Under the pieces are notes generated by a model. The model saw nothing but the letters and a program-made list of their open reading frames with translations, had not been told where the DNA came from and did no database searches. From Thermosipho sp. (in: thermotogales) (lineage in GTDB: Bacteria > Thermotogota > Thermotogae > Thermotogales > Fervidobacteriaceae): a DNA stretch of 64,000 nucleotides. Of the stretch, positions 7,404 to 19,011 are shown piece after piece. Position numbers and translations under genes: made by a program. The first letter of the stretch is position 1. Every line of letters starts with the position of its first letter. The stretch covers positions 1 to 64,000 of the forward strand of contig JACDNZ010000008.1 of the NCBI GenBank assembly GCA_017656345.1. The letters are read 5' to 3'.

Positions 7404-10331
7404 GTGAAATGGGAATTAAGACAAATTAATAAGGAGCTGGTAGAAAAGTTATCGAAGGAACTCGATATTCCTTTTCTTACTGCTCAACTTCTTATTAGTA
7501 GAGGTTATACAGATGTAGATAGTGCATATAAGTTCATTTACCCCAAAAGATCACACCTGCGCTCTCCATTCCTTTTAAAAGACATGGACAAAGCAGTTAA
7601 TTATCTTTTAATGGCAAGGGAAAAAGGTTACCCCATATTTGTTTATGGGGATTATGATGTTGATGGTATAACAGGAGCTGCAACCTTAGTAGGATTTTTA
7701 TCAAAATATGGGTGGAAAGTTGACTATTACATACCTAATAGGCTTGATGAGGGTTATGGAATTCAGCCTAATATTATTGAGGAATATTATAAAAAAGGTT
7801 TCCGTGTTTTGTTGAGTGTTGACTGTGGAATTACCAGTTTTGAAGCGGTTGAGAAAGCAAAAGAACTGGGAATGTATACAATAATAACAGACCATCATAC
7901 GGTTAAAGATAAGATTCCCAATGCACATGCAGTTGTTGATCCAAAAAGGGATGATGAAACATATCCATTTAAAGATTTTGCAGGAGTGGGTGTTGCTTAT
8001 AAGTTAATAAGTGCTCTTGCCGAAAAATTAAATATTCCTGATGAAGAAATTGATTCATTTTTAGATATTGTTGCGCTTGGAACTATTGCTGACATGGTTG
8101 ATCTGGTTGATGAAAATAGATATATCGTAAAAGAAGGCTTAAAGAGATTAAATAATACAAAAAGAGTAGGTTTAGTTCAATTGTTGAAAAAACTTAATAT
8201 TACAAACATTTCCAGTCAAGATATAGGATATAGAGTTGCACCAAAACTCAATGCTGCAGGAAGACTTTATTCAGCTGAGGATGCGTTTAAACTTATCATG
8301 ACAGAAAGTATTTCATCTGCCGAGCAACTTGCGGAAATACTGATGGGTTATAACTTTACCAGGCAAGAAATTGAAACAAAAATTTTTGAGGAAGCTGTGG
8401 AGAAAATAGAAAACTCAAAGTTGAAAGATTTGCCACTTCTTGTTGTTTATAGCGAAAATTGGCATGCAGGTGTCTTGGGTATAGTTGCAACAAAGCTTGT
8501 TCAAAAGTATAACAAACCTTCTTTAGTTATAACAATAGAAGACGGTATAGGGAGAGGTTCGGGAAGAAGTGTTGATGGAGTTAACATTTTAGAAGTATTA
8601 AGTGATTTTTCTGAGTATTTTGAAGAGTTTGGCGGACATCCTATGGCTGTTGGCTTTAGTATAGCTGAGGAAAAAATAGAAGAATTTATAGAATCAATTT
8701 CCGAGAAATTTGGAGAAACTTTCTTCAAGTCAGATTCGAAGATAGAAATTGATGCAGCCTTGAGTATCGATGAAATTGATAATAACATAATTAAAGCTTT
8801 AAGTTATCTAGAACCATATGGACATGGAAATCCGGAACCAGTTTTTGTCATTAAAAATTCTGTGGTTGATAGAATAAGATTTTTCGGGAATGGTGGTTCA
8901 AATGTAAGAATGAGTCTAAGGGGAAAAAATACAGTTATTGAGGGAATAGGATTTGGTTTGAAGAAAAGTTATAACGAGGTTCCAGCAATTCAAGCATTTT
9001 TGACGTCACTGGATGTGGTTGCAAATATCAGACAAAACGGTGTTGGGCCAGTATTGAATGTTTTAGATTTTAAAGTATCTTCTACATCTGATGAAGAATA
9101 TAAAGATAAATACTTTATATATTCGTTTACGAATGACTGGAAGAATCAGAATTCTGATGATTTTGAACATTATGCAACAACCGATGAACTTGTACAAAGA
9201 TATGAAAAGGTTGAAAAGTATTTAAATGTAAAGAAACCTTTTGTATTACAGTCTGATCCTTTAACTAGAAATGCTTTTTTAATGCTTTTGATGCAAAAAG
9301 GTCGAACACTAGTTATAAATTCAACAAATATTGATGCACTTCATGTTTATGAAAGTTTATCCAGACATTCACCAAAGGATTTGTCATTCGTAAATTCAAT
9401 GAGTAGAAAATATTCCCGAAATGTTGTAACAAACGCAATAATGGTAATTGAAAATGAAGTGGATCTGGACGATTTTGATTTTATAGTATTAAATGAGATT
9501 CAGTTTTTGTCTTCACTTTCTTATGAAACATATACGAAACTTCTTTCAAAAATTGGAAAACGGGAAGTGATAATTACATCCCTTTACAAATTTGAAACTA
9601 ATCTTCCCGTATATGTTGAGGAAAGGAAGTTTAATTTTGGACTTGAGGATAGAAGGGAAGACGAAAAGACTGTAAAACATGATTCTGAATCTATAGCATT
9701 TCTATTTTCAAATTATTCATATGTGACCAAATTTTATGAAAAACTTATAAAAAACGGATATTATTACAAAGATTTAGTTTTCTATAGTCCTGTTTTAGAA
9801 CCCTTCCAGAAAAAAGCGATTAGTACCCTTGTTAAGAAGAAGAGAATAAAGAAAATAGTCAGTTCTACAAATTCTGATGGATTACCTTCGATGCTGCAAA
9901 ACGGTGCAGAAATTAGATTATATGATTTTCCGCTAACCGTTAAAGAGTTAATTGACGCTGTTTCAGGTGATTCATATTCAATATTACAGCTATTTTATAA
10001 TAAGAAAGATGCATTTCAGAGATTGAAACATCTTAGAAATATTTTCCCGGATAGTGATAAAGTAAATGAAATTATTAATTTGATTAGTGATAATGAACTT
10101 AGCGATGAGTTTATAAAAATTCTTTCAAAAGAAAAAGGAATACCTTTGAAAGTTTTAAAATCGATAATTAAAGATTATAGAGCTGGTAAAACTATTTTGA
10201 GGTTAGAGGAAAGAAAGATAGAGCTTCCATATTTTGAGAAGTATACTTTAATGTTGTTGAATGCGCCGATTAAAGATATTTATAAAATGATTGAAGAAAG
10301 AAATATGTACGATGTATTTTTACAATTGTAG
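7404..10331 (+). CDS. recJ: RecJ single-strand 5'-3' exonuclease with long C-terminal domain
   Basis: DHH-family 5'-3' ssDNA exonuclease for recombination and mismatch repair. The metal-binding motifs are intact: DYDVDG 83-88, SVDCG 138-142, DHH 163-165, DIVALGTIADMV 221-232. The DHHA1 part carries GRGSGR (383-388) and GGHPMAVGFS (410-419), followed by an OB-like region to about residue 560. At 975 residues it is far longer than E. coli RecJ (about 577). The extra 400 residues look like a helicase-type RecA fold that has lost its catalytic motifs (LQSDPLTRNA about 615-624, LNEIQ 696-700). GTG start, after AAGGAG. The next gene, a RuvX-like nuclease, starts 8 nt downstream. Confidence 0.95.
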   Translation: MKWELRQINKELVEKLSKELDIPFLTAQLLISRGYTDVDSAYKFIYPKRSHLRSPFLLKDMDKAVNYLLMAREKGYPIFVYGDYDVDGITGAATLVGFLSKYGWKVDYYIPNRLDEGYGIQPNIIEEYYKKGFRVLLSVDCGITSFEAVEKAKELGMYTIITDHHTVKDKIPNAHAVVDPKRDDETYPFKDFAGVGVAYKLISALAEKLNIPDEEIDSFLDIVALGTIADMVDLVDENRYIVKEGLKRLNNTKRVGLVQLLKKLNITNISSQDIGYRVAPKLNAAGRLYSAEDAFKLIMTESISSAEQLAEILMGYNFTRQEIETKIFEEAVEKIENSKLKDLPLLVVYSENWHAGVLGIVATKLVQKYNKPSLVITIEDGIGRGSGRSVDGVNILEVLSDFSEYFEEFGGHPMAVGFSIAEEKIEEFIESISEKFGETFFKSDSKIEIDAALSIDEIDNNIIKALSYLEPYGHGNPEPVFVIKNSVVDRIRFFGNGGSNVRMSLRGKNTVIEGIGFGLKKSYNEVPAIQAFLTSLDVVANIRQNGVGPVLNVLDFKVSSTSDEEYKDKYFIYSFTNDWKNQNSDDFEHYATTDELVQRYEKVEKYLNVKKPFVLQSDPLTRNAFLMLLMQKGRTLVINSTNIDALHVYESLSRHSPKDLSFVNSMSRKYSRNVVTNAIMVIENEVDLDDFDFIVLNEIQFLSSLSYETYTKLLSKIGKREVIITSLYKFETNLPVYVEERKFNFGLEDRREDEKTVKHDSESIAFLFSNYSYVTKFYEKLIKNGYYYKDLVFYSPVLEPFQKKAISTLVKKKRIKKIVSSTNSDGLPSMLQNGAEIRLYDFPLTVKELIDAVSGDSYSILQLFYNKKDAFQRLKHLRNIFPDSDKVNEIINLISDNELSDEFIKILSKEKGIPLKVLKSIIKDYRAGKTILRLEERKIELPYFEKYTLMLLNAPIKDIYKMIEERNMYDVFLQL

Positions 10332-10339
10332 GTGGTAAT

Positions 10340-10951
10340 TTGATAGTTGCAATTGATTATGGAGAAAGTAAGAGCGGTTACGCTATTGGAGAAAGATTTA
10401 TAAATAAAAGTGGAACTATAAAGACAAAAGAAATTGACAAAATAATAAATAATATTGAAACTGTTATCTTAGGTATGCCTATATCTATGAGTGGTAATTA
10501 TTCTAATCAAAGTTTTAAAGTGTTAAAATATGCCGAAAAGCTTTTAAAGAAAGGTTATAAAGTATATTTGTTTGATGAGAGATTAACAACTAAGATGGCA
10601 GCATCCTTTGGTATAAAAGATGATGATGCGTTTAGCGCAAGACAGATTTTTCTTGATTATGTTTCAAATCCGAACATAGCTCAAAGATTTGAAATTTTAA
10701 AAGAATTTGAGAAAAAGATAGATGCAAAAGGAACAGTTCTATATTTTGAAGTATTACCTTTGAAAAGTGTTAGAGGAGATGCTTTTACAAAAAATTATTC
10801 CATTGCTTATGTTCAGTTTAAAATGGGTAATTTTGTCTTTGGAAATGAAGATACAATTGAAGATAAATATGATACAGTTGTAACTTGTGCAAAATATAGA
10901 AAAAGAGTAGAAAAATTTTTAAAAAATAATGGAAAAACAATCATTATATAG
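10340..10951 (+). CDS. RuvX/YqgF-like Holliday junction resolvase family protein, C-terminally extended
   Basis: RNase H-fold protein of the YqgF/RuvX family, which acts in pre-16S rRNA processing and possibly junction cleavage. Family motifs are visible: IDYG with D6, ILGMPISMSG (43-52), DERLTT (79-84) and the C-terminal Asp region DDDAFSARQIFLDY (94-107). Typical members end near residue 140; this one runs to 203, with a 65-residue tail rich in aromatic and Lys residues that I do not recognise. It starts with TTG after AGGTGG, 8 nt behind recJ, so the two are co-transcribed. A tRNA gene begins 4 nt after its stop. Confidence 0.8.
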   Translation: MIVAIDYGESKSGYAIGERFINKSGTIKTKEIDKIINNIETVILGMPISMSGNYSNQSFKVLKYAEKLLKKGYKVYLFDERLTTKMAASFGIKDDDAFSARQIFLDYVSNPNIAQRFEILKEFEKKIDAKGTVLYFEVLPLKSVRGDAFTKNYSIAYVQFKMGNFVFGNEDTIEDKYDTVVTCAKYRKRVEKFLKNNGKTIII

Positions 10952-10955
10952 GTTT

Positions 10956-11032
10956 GTGCCTGTAGCTCAATTGGATAGAGCACTGGACTCCGGATCCAGA
11001 GGTTGCGGGTTCAATTCCCGCCAGGCACGCCA
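10956..11032 (+). tRNA. tRNA-Arg (anticodon CCG)
   Basis: A full cloverleaf with encoded CCA. The acceptor stem pairs 10956-10962 with 11022-11028. The anticodon stem is 10983-10987 with 10995-10999, and the loop CTCCGGA gives anticodon CCG at 10990-10992 (reads CGG). The T arm is 11005-11021. The discriminator is G (11029) and CCA is 11030-11032. It sits between the RuvX-like and peptidase genes on the same strand, so it is probably cut from a mixed mRNA-tRNA transcript. Confidence 0.97.
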
Positions 11033-11052
11033 AGAAAAGGAAGGGGGAAAAT

Positions 11053-12123
11053 ATGAATAGATTAGTTTCTCTTTTAAAAGAAAAAGCAGTAGATACTTTA
11101 CTTGTGTTAAATTTTGAAAATTCCAATAATCCTTCACAAAGGTACGTTTCTGGCTTTTCAGGTAGTCTTTCCGCTGTGATTTTTTCGAAAGACAGAAGGT
11201 TAATAATAACAGATTCGAGATATTGGGAACAGGTAAAAATCGAGTCCGATTTTGAACTTATAAAATATACTGGTGGAAGTTTTTTAGATTTTTTGGTTGA
11301 AAATATAAAGAAAATTAAATCTAAAGTAATAGGAATTGAAAAAGGACGCGTTTCAACGTCAGTATTTGAAAAATTAGTTAAAATGCTTGATAATGTTGAA
11401 TTTGTAGATTTAACTGAGGAACTTTTGAATATAAGGGCAGTGAAAACTTATAATGAAATAGAAAAGATCAGGAAGGCAATTTTAATTGCAGAAGAGGCAT
11501 TCAGAAAAACTTTAGATATTGTAAAAGAAGGTATTACTGAAAAGGAAGTGGCTGCATATCTTGAATATCAAATGAAACTTTTAGGTGCTGACAGAATAGC
11601 ATTTGAGACTATTGTAGCCTCAGGTTGGAGAGGTGCACTTCCGCATGGAATAGCAAGTGAAAAAAAGATACAAAAAGGTGAACCTGTAGTTGTTGATTGG
11701 GGAGCGGTTTATCAAGGTTATGTTAGTGATTTAACTAGAGTATTTTGTATAGGTGAGCCTGATGAAAAAGTAAGAGAAATTCATAAAATAGTTCTAGATG
11801 CTCAGGAAAAAGCTTTAAATAATATAAAGGCAGGACTTACAGGTAAAAAAATAGACGAGTTTGCAAGAGAACACATAGAAGAAAAAGGATACGGAAAATA
11901 TTTTGGGCATTCATTAGGACATGGAATAGGTTTAGAAGTTCATGAAGAACCAAGATTCAGCCCAAGTTATGATAAAGAAATTTCAGAAAACACGATTGTA
12001 ACTGTGGAACCAGGAATATACTTACCAAAAGAATTTGGTATAAGAATTGAAGATGATGTTCTGGTAACCGAAAATGGTTGTGAAGTATTAAGCAGTTTAC
12101 CAAGAAATATTTTTGTTGTATAG
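11053..12123 (+). CDS. pepQ: Xaa-Pro dipeptidase / aminopeptidase (M24 family)
   Basis: A 356-residue metallopeptidase that removes residues next to proline. The N-terminal creatinase-like domain (1-125) precedes a pita-bread catalytic domain. The five metal ligands can be assigned: the two Asp in VDWG and SDLTR, the His in GHSLGHGIGLEVHE, the Glu in VEPGIY and the Glu in RIEDD. ATG follows AAGGGGG. It begins 21 nt after the tRNA and ends 3 nt before the ATP synthase operon's first gene, so it probably belongs to the same transcript. Whether it is a dipeptidase or an aminopeptidase P cannot be settled from the sequence. Confidence 0.93.
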   Translation: MNRLVSLLKEKAVDTLLVLNFENSNNPSQRYVSGFSGSLSAVIFSKDRRLIITDSRYWEQVKIESDFELIKYTGGSFLDFLVENIKKIKSKVIGIEKGRVSTSVFEKLVKMLDNVEFVDLTEELLNIRAVKTYNEIEKIRKAILIAEEAFRKTLDIVKEGITEKEVAAYLEYQMKLLGADRIAFETIVASGWRGALPHGIASEKKIQKGEPVVVDWGAVYQGYVSDLTRVFCIGEPDEKVREIHKIVLDAQEKALNNIKAGLTGKKIDEFAREHIEEKGYGKYFGHSLGHGIGLEVHEEPRFSPSYDKEISENTIVTVEPGIYLPKEFGIRIEDDVLVTENGCEVLSSLPRNIFVV

Positions 12124-12125
12124 TT

Positions 12126-12365
12126 ATGAAGAAAGATAACATTGGAAAGGAAATAGTAAAGTTAAATTTGGTTCTTGTGTTTGGAGCAACAATTTTAGGA
12201 AATATATTTGTGGGTTATTTACTTGGTAAATTGTTTGATTGGTTATTCAATACGGAAAATATCTTTTTAATTATTTTCTTATTTTTTGGAGCAGTTTCGG
12301 GATTATATAATGGAATAAGGCAACTTTTAAAGGAAGTTGAGAGGCTTGAAAATAAGAAAAAATGA
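12126..12365 (+). CDS. atpZ: AtpZ-like small membrane protein of the ATP synthase operon
   Basis: A 79-residue protein with two membrane helices (about 13-38 and 45-65) separated by a short loop, and a charged, Lys-rich tail. Size, topology and position before atpI/atpB match the AtpZ family (putative F0F1 subunit reported as part of a Ca2+/Mg2+ channel with AtpI). It starts 3 nt after the peptidase stop and overlaps the next gene. The identification rests mainly on topology and context. Confidence 0.7.
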   Translation: MKKDNIGKEIVKLNLVLVFGATILGNIFVGYLLGKLFDWLFNTENIFLIIFLFFGAVSGLYNGIRQLLKEVERLENKKK

Positions 12366-12715
12366 ATTTTTGAAGAAATTCTTATATGTGATAGGTTGCG
12401 TGTATATTTTAGTTGTAACTGTTTCGTTAGTGGTTTCTCCAAGTCTAACCTTTATAGTTTGTTACAGTTTGGGAACAGTTGGGTCAATTTTATATACATA
12501 TTCATTATATCTGGATATAATTGGTATGTATTACAAGAAAAAGAAAGGAAAAAAGGGGTTTTATATCAGGTATTTGTTTTCAGCAAGTTTATTTTTGCTA
12601 GCCGGTATTTTATTTGTTGAAAACAGAACACTTGCAATTATAGGAGTATTTTTTGGATTAATAAATGTAAAAATAGCAGCGTACATAGCAGGGTTTCTTT
12701 TTGGAGGTGACCGAC

Positions 12716-12723
<8 letters not shown>
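12337..12723 (+). CDS. atpI: AtpI-like membrane protein
   Basis: A roughly 125-residue protein with four predicted membrane helices, directly upstream of atpB, as expected for AtpI, the c-ring assembly and ion-channel accessory subunit. Sequence similarity is not obvious, so the name depends on position and topology. No ATG is available. TTG at 12337 sits almost on an AAGGA ribosome site, and TTG at 12346 is better spaced, so the true protein may be three residues shorter. The gene overlaps atpZ upstream and the start of atpB downstream, which suggests coupled translation. Confidence 0.65.
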
Positions 12724-13832
<1,109 letters not shown>

Positions 13833-13847
13833 TGTGAGGCGATAAAA

Positions 13848-14333
13848 ATGGAAATGTTTGAAATTAATCTTACATCAGTGGTACAGCTGATGAGTTTTTT
13901 GTTACTTTTGTATATTTTGAAAAAATTCCTGTATGATAAATATTTCGAAATTACAGATGCAAGAAAGGAAAAAATAGAAGGAGAAATAAAAAAAGCTGAG
14001 AGTTTGAGAAAGGAAGCGGAAGAATATAAGGAACAAGCAAAAATAGAGTTGCAGAAAATTAGAGAAAGAACGGATGAGATAATAAAAAAAGCTAAAGAAG
14101 AAGCAGAAAAAATTATTATTGATGCACAAATAAAGGCTGAAGATGAAGCTGATAAGATTTTGAAATCTGCAAGGGAACAAATTAAAAGAGAGAGGGCAGA
14201 AATGCTTTCTGAAGTTGAACAAAAAGCTGGAGAACTTGCTATAGTTCTAGCAATGAAGATACTAAAAGGTGCTCTTGATGAAAAAGCAAAAAAAGAATAT
14301 TTGATTAAAGTGCTAAAGGAGTCTGAAAAATGA
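13848..14333 (+). CDS. atpF: ATP synthase F0 subunit b
   Basis: The peripheral-stalk subunit. One N-terminal membrane helix (about 8-25) is followed by a long, highly charged alpha-helical coiled coil rich in Glu, Lys and Ala (about 40-145). The 161-residue length is usual. It starts with ATG 15 nt after atpE and ends in ATGA overlap with atpH. Confidence 0.93.
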   Translation: MEMFEINLTSVVQLMSFLLLLYILKKFLYDKYFEITDARKEKIEGEIKKAESLRKEAEEYKEQAKIELQKIRERTDEIIKKAKEEAEKIIIDAQIKAEDEADKILKSAREQIKRERAEMLSEVEQKAGELAIVLAMKILKGALDEKAKKEYLIKVLKESEK

Positions 14334-14893
14334 GGTACTCAATTGTTGCAAGTAAGTATGTAAGGGCACTTTTAAATATCGCGAAGAAATTTAATAAAGT
14401 GGAAGAATATCAGGTTTTATTTGAAGTTTTAAATGGTTTGTATTCGAATTTTTCCTCGTTTTTGAATAATCCTACAGAAAAACTGGAGAAAAAGCTTTAT
14501 TTTATTAATCTTGCTTTTCAAGAAATTTTAAAAAATGAGAAGAAAATAGCCATTGATGAGATTTTTCAAAGTTTTATAAAAATAGTATTTAGAAATAAAA
14601 GACAAAGATATATTCCACAAATGATGGTTTTGTATAAATATGCGGCAATTGAGTCGGAAAACAAAATACCAGTAAAAGTTATTAGTGCAACTAAACTTTC
14701 TGTAGAAGAGGAAAAAATGCTTGAAGAGTTTGTAGAGAAATATGTTAATAGAAAACCTGTATTTGAAGAAGAAATTGATGAGAGCCTTATTGCAGGTGTA
14801 ATCATTGAATTTGCAGGACAAATGCTGGATGTATCTGTAAAAGGTAGATTAGAAAAAATCGGAAGAGAAGTTTTTTCCTTGAGGAAGGGGTGA
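14330..14893 (+). CDS. atpH: ATP synthase F1 subunit delta
   Basis: Connects the peripheral stalk to the top of F1. The 187-residue protein shows the N-terminal helical domain beginning [15 protein letters not shown] and the conserved C-terminal block [20 protein letters not shown] (about 147-166). The ATG overlaps the atpF stop (ATGA). It ends 4 nt before atpA. Confidence 0.94.
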   Translation: MRYSIVASKYVRALLNIAKKFNKVEEYQVLFEVLNGLYSNFSSFLNNPTEKLEKKLYFINLAFQEILKNEKKIAIDEIFQSFIKIVFRNKRQRYIPQMMVLYKYAAIESENKIPVKVISATKLSVEEEKMLEEFVEKYVNRKPVFEEEIDESLIAGVIIEFAGQMLDVSVKGRLEKIGREVFSLRKG

Positions 14894-14897
14894 AATT

Positions 14898-16421
14898 TTG
14901 AGAATCAATCCCGGTGAATTAATAAAGGTTCTTGAATCGAAAATAGAAGATTTTAAAGAAGATATAAATCTTGAAGACGTTGGAAAAGTTATACAAGTTG
15001 GTGATGGAATTGCAAGAGTATATGGTTTAAACAATGTTATGACAAACGAAATGGTTGAGTTTGTAGAGACTGGAACCATTGGTATAGCATTCAATTTAGA
15101 AGAGGATAACGTTGGTTTAATTATATTAGGTGATTATAAAGATATTAAAGAAGGTTATACGGTTAGAAGATTGAAAAGAATCATGCAGGTTCCAGTTGGG
15201 GAAAGTCTTTTAGGAAGAGTTGTCAACCCATTGGGGCAACCTCTCGATGGACTTGGACCGATTGAAACTGATGAGTATAGGGATATTGAAGTAAAGGCTC
15301 CAGGTGTTATTTATAGAAAACCTGTTGATACTCCTCTTCAAACAGGAGTAAAATTGATTGATGCACTTATCCCAATTGGAAGAGGGCAAAGGGAATTAAT
15401 AATTGGAGATAGACAGACAGGTAAAACAGCAATTGCTATAGATACAATTATTAATCAGAAGGGAAAAGGAGTATATTGTATTTATGTTGCAATTGGTCAA
15501 AAAGCATCAGCTGTTGCAAGACTTGTTGATAAATTGAAACAACACGGAGCAATGGAATACACCACCGTTGTTGTTGCAAGTGCATCAGATAATGCTGCTC
15601 TTCAATATATAGCACCTTATTCAGGATGTGCTATGGGCGAATATTTTATGCATAAAGGTAAAGATGCATTGGTTATTTACGATGATTTGTCCAAACACGC
15701 TGTTGCTTATAGACAATTATCACTTCTTATGAGAAGACCACCAGGAAGGGAAGCATACCCTGGAGATGTTTTCTATCTACATTCAAGACTGCTTGAAAGA
15801 GCTGCAAGACTTGACGAAAAATATGGTGGAGGATCGTTAACCGCTCTTCCAATTATTGAAACACAAGCAAATGATATTTCAGCATACATTCCAACAAACG
15901 TTATATCTATTACAGATGGTCAAATATATCTTGAACCATCATTATTTTATTCAGGTCAAAGACCTGCTGTAAATATAGGTTTATCTGTTTCACGTGTTGG
16001 TGGTGCTGCACAGGTTAAAGCTATGAAGCAAGTTGCAGGTTCGTTAAAGCTTGATCTTGCGCAGTATCAAGAATTAGAAACATTTGCACAATTTGCAACT
16101 GAGCTGGATCCTGCAACACAGGCTCAAATTACAAGAGGACAAAGATTAATGGAATTAATGAAACAGGAACAATATTCGCCTCTAGAAGTTGAAGAACAAG
16201 TTGTAGTGTTGTTTGCAGGTATTAATGGATATCTTGATGATATACCTGTTGAATCAGTTAGAATGTTTGAAAAAAGATTTCTACAATTTATGCATGAAAA
16301 CAAACAGGATATTCTGGATAAAATTAGAGAAGAGAAAGTGTTAACTGAAGATATAGAAAAAATGTTAAGAGAAGCTATAGAAGAATTTAGAAATGATTTT
16401 CTCAAACTTCTTGGGAAGTGA
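14898..16421 (+). CDS. atpA: ATP synthase F1 subunit alpha
   Basis: Non-catalytic nucleotide-binding subunit of the alpha3beta3 hexamer. The 507-residue protein has the Walker A motif GDRQTGKT near residue 170, the [16 protein letters not shown] block and the SRVGGAAQ signature. It starts with TTG after AGGAAGGGG. Length and motifs are standard. Confidence 0.98.
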   Translation: MRINPGELIKVLESKIEDFKEDINLEDVGKVIQVGDGIARVYGLNNVMTNEMVEFVETGTIGIAFNLEEDNVGLIILGDYKDIKEGYTVRRLKRIMQVPVGESLLGRVVNPLGQPLDGLGPIETDEYRDIEVKAPGVIYRKPVDTPLQTGVKLIDALIPIGRGQRELIIGDRQTGKTAIAIDTIINQKGKGVYCIYVAIGQKASAVARLVDKLKQHGAMEYTTVVVASASDNAALQYIAPYSGCAMGEYFMHKGKDALVIYDDLSKHAVAYRQLSLLMRRPPGREAYPGDVFYLHSRLLERAARLDEKYGGGSLTALPIIETQANDISAYIPTNVISITDGQIYLEPSLFYSGQRPAVNIGLSVSRVGGAAQVKAMKQVAGSLKLDLAQYQELETFAQFATELDPATQAQITRGQRLMELMKQEQYSPLEVEEQVVVLFAGINGYLDDIPVESVRMFEKRFLQFMHENKQDILDKIREEKVLTEDIEKMLREAIEEFRNDFLKLLGK

Positions 16422-16427
16422 TAAATT

Positions 16428-17249
16428 ATGAGTAGAGGTAGACTTTTACAAATAAAAAGAAGAGTACAGTCTACGGAGTCTCTGAAGAAGATTACTAAAG
16501 CCATGGAAATGGTAGCAACAGCCAGGGTCAAAAAAATTGAGAAAAACCTTGACAACGTTAGAGAATTTCTAAACGAAACAAGGAGGTTACTTGAAAATGT
16601 TGAATTTGAAGGTAACCATCCATTTTTAACTGGACAAGGGAAGAAAGCACTTTTAGTTATATCTACTGATATGGGACTTTGTGGAGCATTTCCAGCTGAA
16701 TTATCGAGATATGCTTTGCATGTTATAGAAAAAGAAAATATTGATTATGTATATGCAATAGGAACAAAAACTGTACCATACTTTAGGAAAAATCCAAAAA
16801 CTAGAAGGATATATGAAAGAGTGTACGACGTTCCAACATTTGATTTTGCAAATACTGTAATGCATGATATGTTGGATGATGGTGTTGGCAATATATATGT
16901 TATATATGGGAAATTTAAAAATAGATTAATGCAAAAGCCAGAGCTTAAGAAAATAGTTCCTTTAGAAAGGAATACTTTAAAAGTGTACAGGTATGAATAT
17001 GAACCAAATGTAGAAGAACTAACTGAATCGCTTATTCAGTTTTATGTTTCAGCCAGTATCTACTCATTGGCATATGAGACAAAGGTTAGTGAACTTTATG
17101 CAAGACAAAATGCAATGAGAAATGCAACAGAAAATGCAGAAGAAGTTATAAGAGAATTAACACTTGAGCTTAATAAAGAAAGGCAGGCATCTATTACACA
17201 AGAACTTATTGAAATTGTTTCAGGAGCTCAAGCATTGCAAGAGGAATAA
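16428..17249 (+). CDS. atpG: ATP synthase F1 subunit gamma
   Basis: Central-stalk rotor subunit, 273 residues, slightly shorter than the E. coli protein (287). The N-terminal helix with KITKAMEMVAT and the C-terminal family block RQNAMRNATENAEE are clear. DMGLCGAF near residue 85 matches the conserved Rossmann-like domain. ATG start 6 nt after atpA. Confidence 0.97.
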   Translation: MSRGRLLQIKRRVQSTESLKKITKAMEMVATARVKKIEKNLDNVREFLNETRRLLENVEFEGNHPFLTGQGKKALLVISTDMGLCGAFPAELSRYALHVIEKENIDYVYAIGTKTVPYFRKNPKTRRIYERVYDVPTFDFANTVMHDMLDDGVGNIYVIYGKFKNRLMQKPELKKIVPLERNTLKVYRYEYEPNVEELTESLIQFYVSASIYSLAYETKVSELYARQNAMRNATENAEEVIRELTLELNKERQASITQELIEIVSGAQALQEE

Positions 17250-17257
17250 ATACATAA

Positions 17258-18682
<1,425 letters not shown>

Positions 18683-18684
18683 TT

Positions 18685-18705
18685 GCGTGAGCCTTTGGCT
18701 CACGC
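18685..18705 (+). terminator. Intercistronic hairpin between atpD and atpC
   Basis: A perfect 9-bp stem, GCGTGAGCC with GGCTCACGC, and a 3-nt loop, placed two bases after the atpD stop. The following bases (CTTTGTTTAGG) are only weakly T-rich, and the atpC ribosome site comes within 15 nt. It may be a partial terminator or an RNA-processing and stability element that sets the amount of epsilon. Confidence 0.6.
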
Positions 18706-18726
18706 CTTTGTTTAGGAGGTGTTATT

Positions 18727-19011
18727 TTGATTTTGAAAATATATTCACCAAAAGGACTCGTTTTTGAAAAAGAAGTTAAAATAATTACATTTAGAACAGT
18801 TGAGGGAGAAATGGGTGTTTTGGACAACAGAGCACCAATCATTGGTAAGTTAAAAGTTGATAAAATAATTGCTAAGGATGAAAATAATAGTTATGAATAC
18901 ATGATAGATGATGGGTTTGTCCATTGTGATGGAAAAAATGTTATAATAGTAACAGAGGATGTTAAAATCCCAGAGAATATTGATCCACATGTTTATATGG
19001 GAGGAAAATGA
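18727..19011 (+). CDS. atpC: ATP synthase F1 subunit epsilon, short form
   Basis: A 94-residue epsilon subunit consisting only of the N-terminal beta-sandwich (family block RTVEGEMGVLDNRAPIIG, about 20-37). Typical bacterial epsilon is about 135 residues, with two C-terminal inhibitory helices; those are absent. The stop overlaps the next gene in the normal way, so this is not a frameshift. TTG start, 9 nt after AGGAGG. It is the last gene of the operon proper; the DegV gene overlaps its stop. Confidence 0.93.
   Translation: MILKIYSPKGLVFEKEVKIITFRTVEGEMGVLDNRAPIIGKLKVDKIIAKDENNSYEYMIDDGFVHCDGKNVIIVTEDVKIPENIDPHVYMGGK

Noticed and set aside
10956-11032. tRNA as integration site of a mobile element
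   Set aside because: No integrase, direct repeat of the tRNA end or compositional change follows; the neighbours are housekeeping genes.
10944-11126. Minus-strand reading frame across tRNA-Arg containing LAGIEPATS
   Set aside because: This is the well-known artefact of translating the antisense of a tRNA gene; the tRNA on the plus strand explains it.
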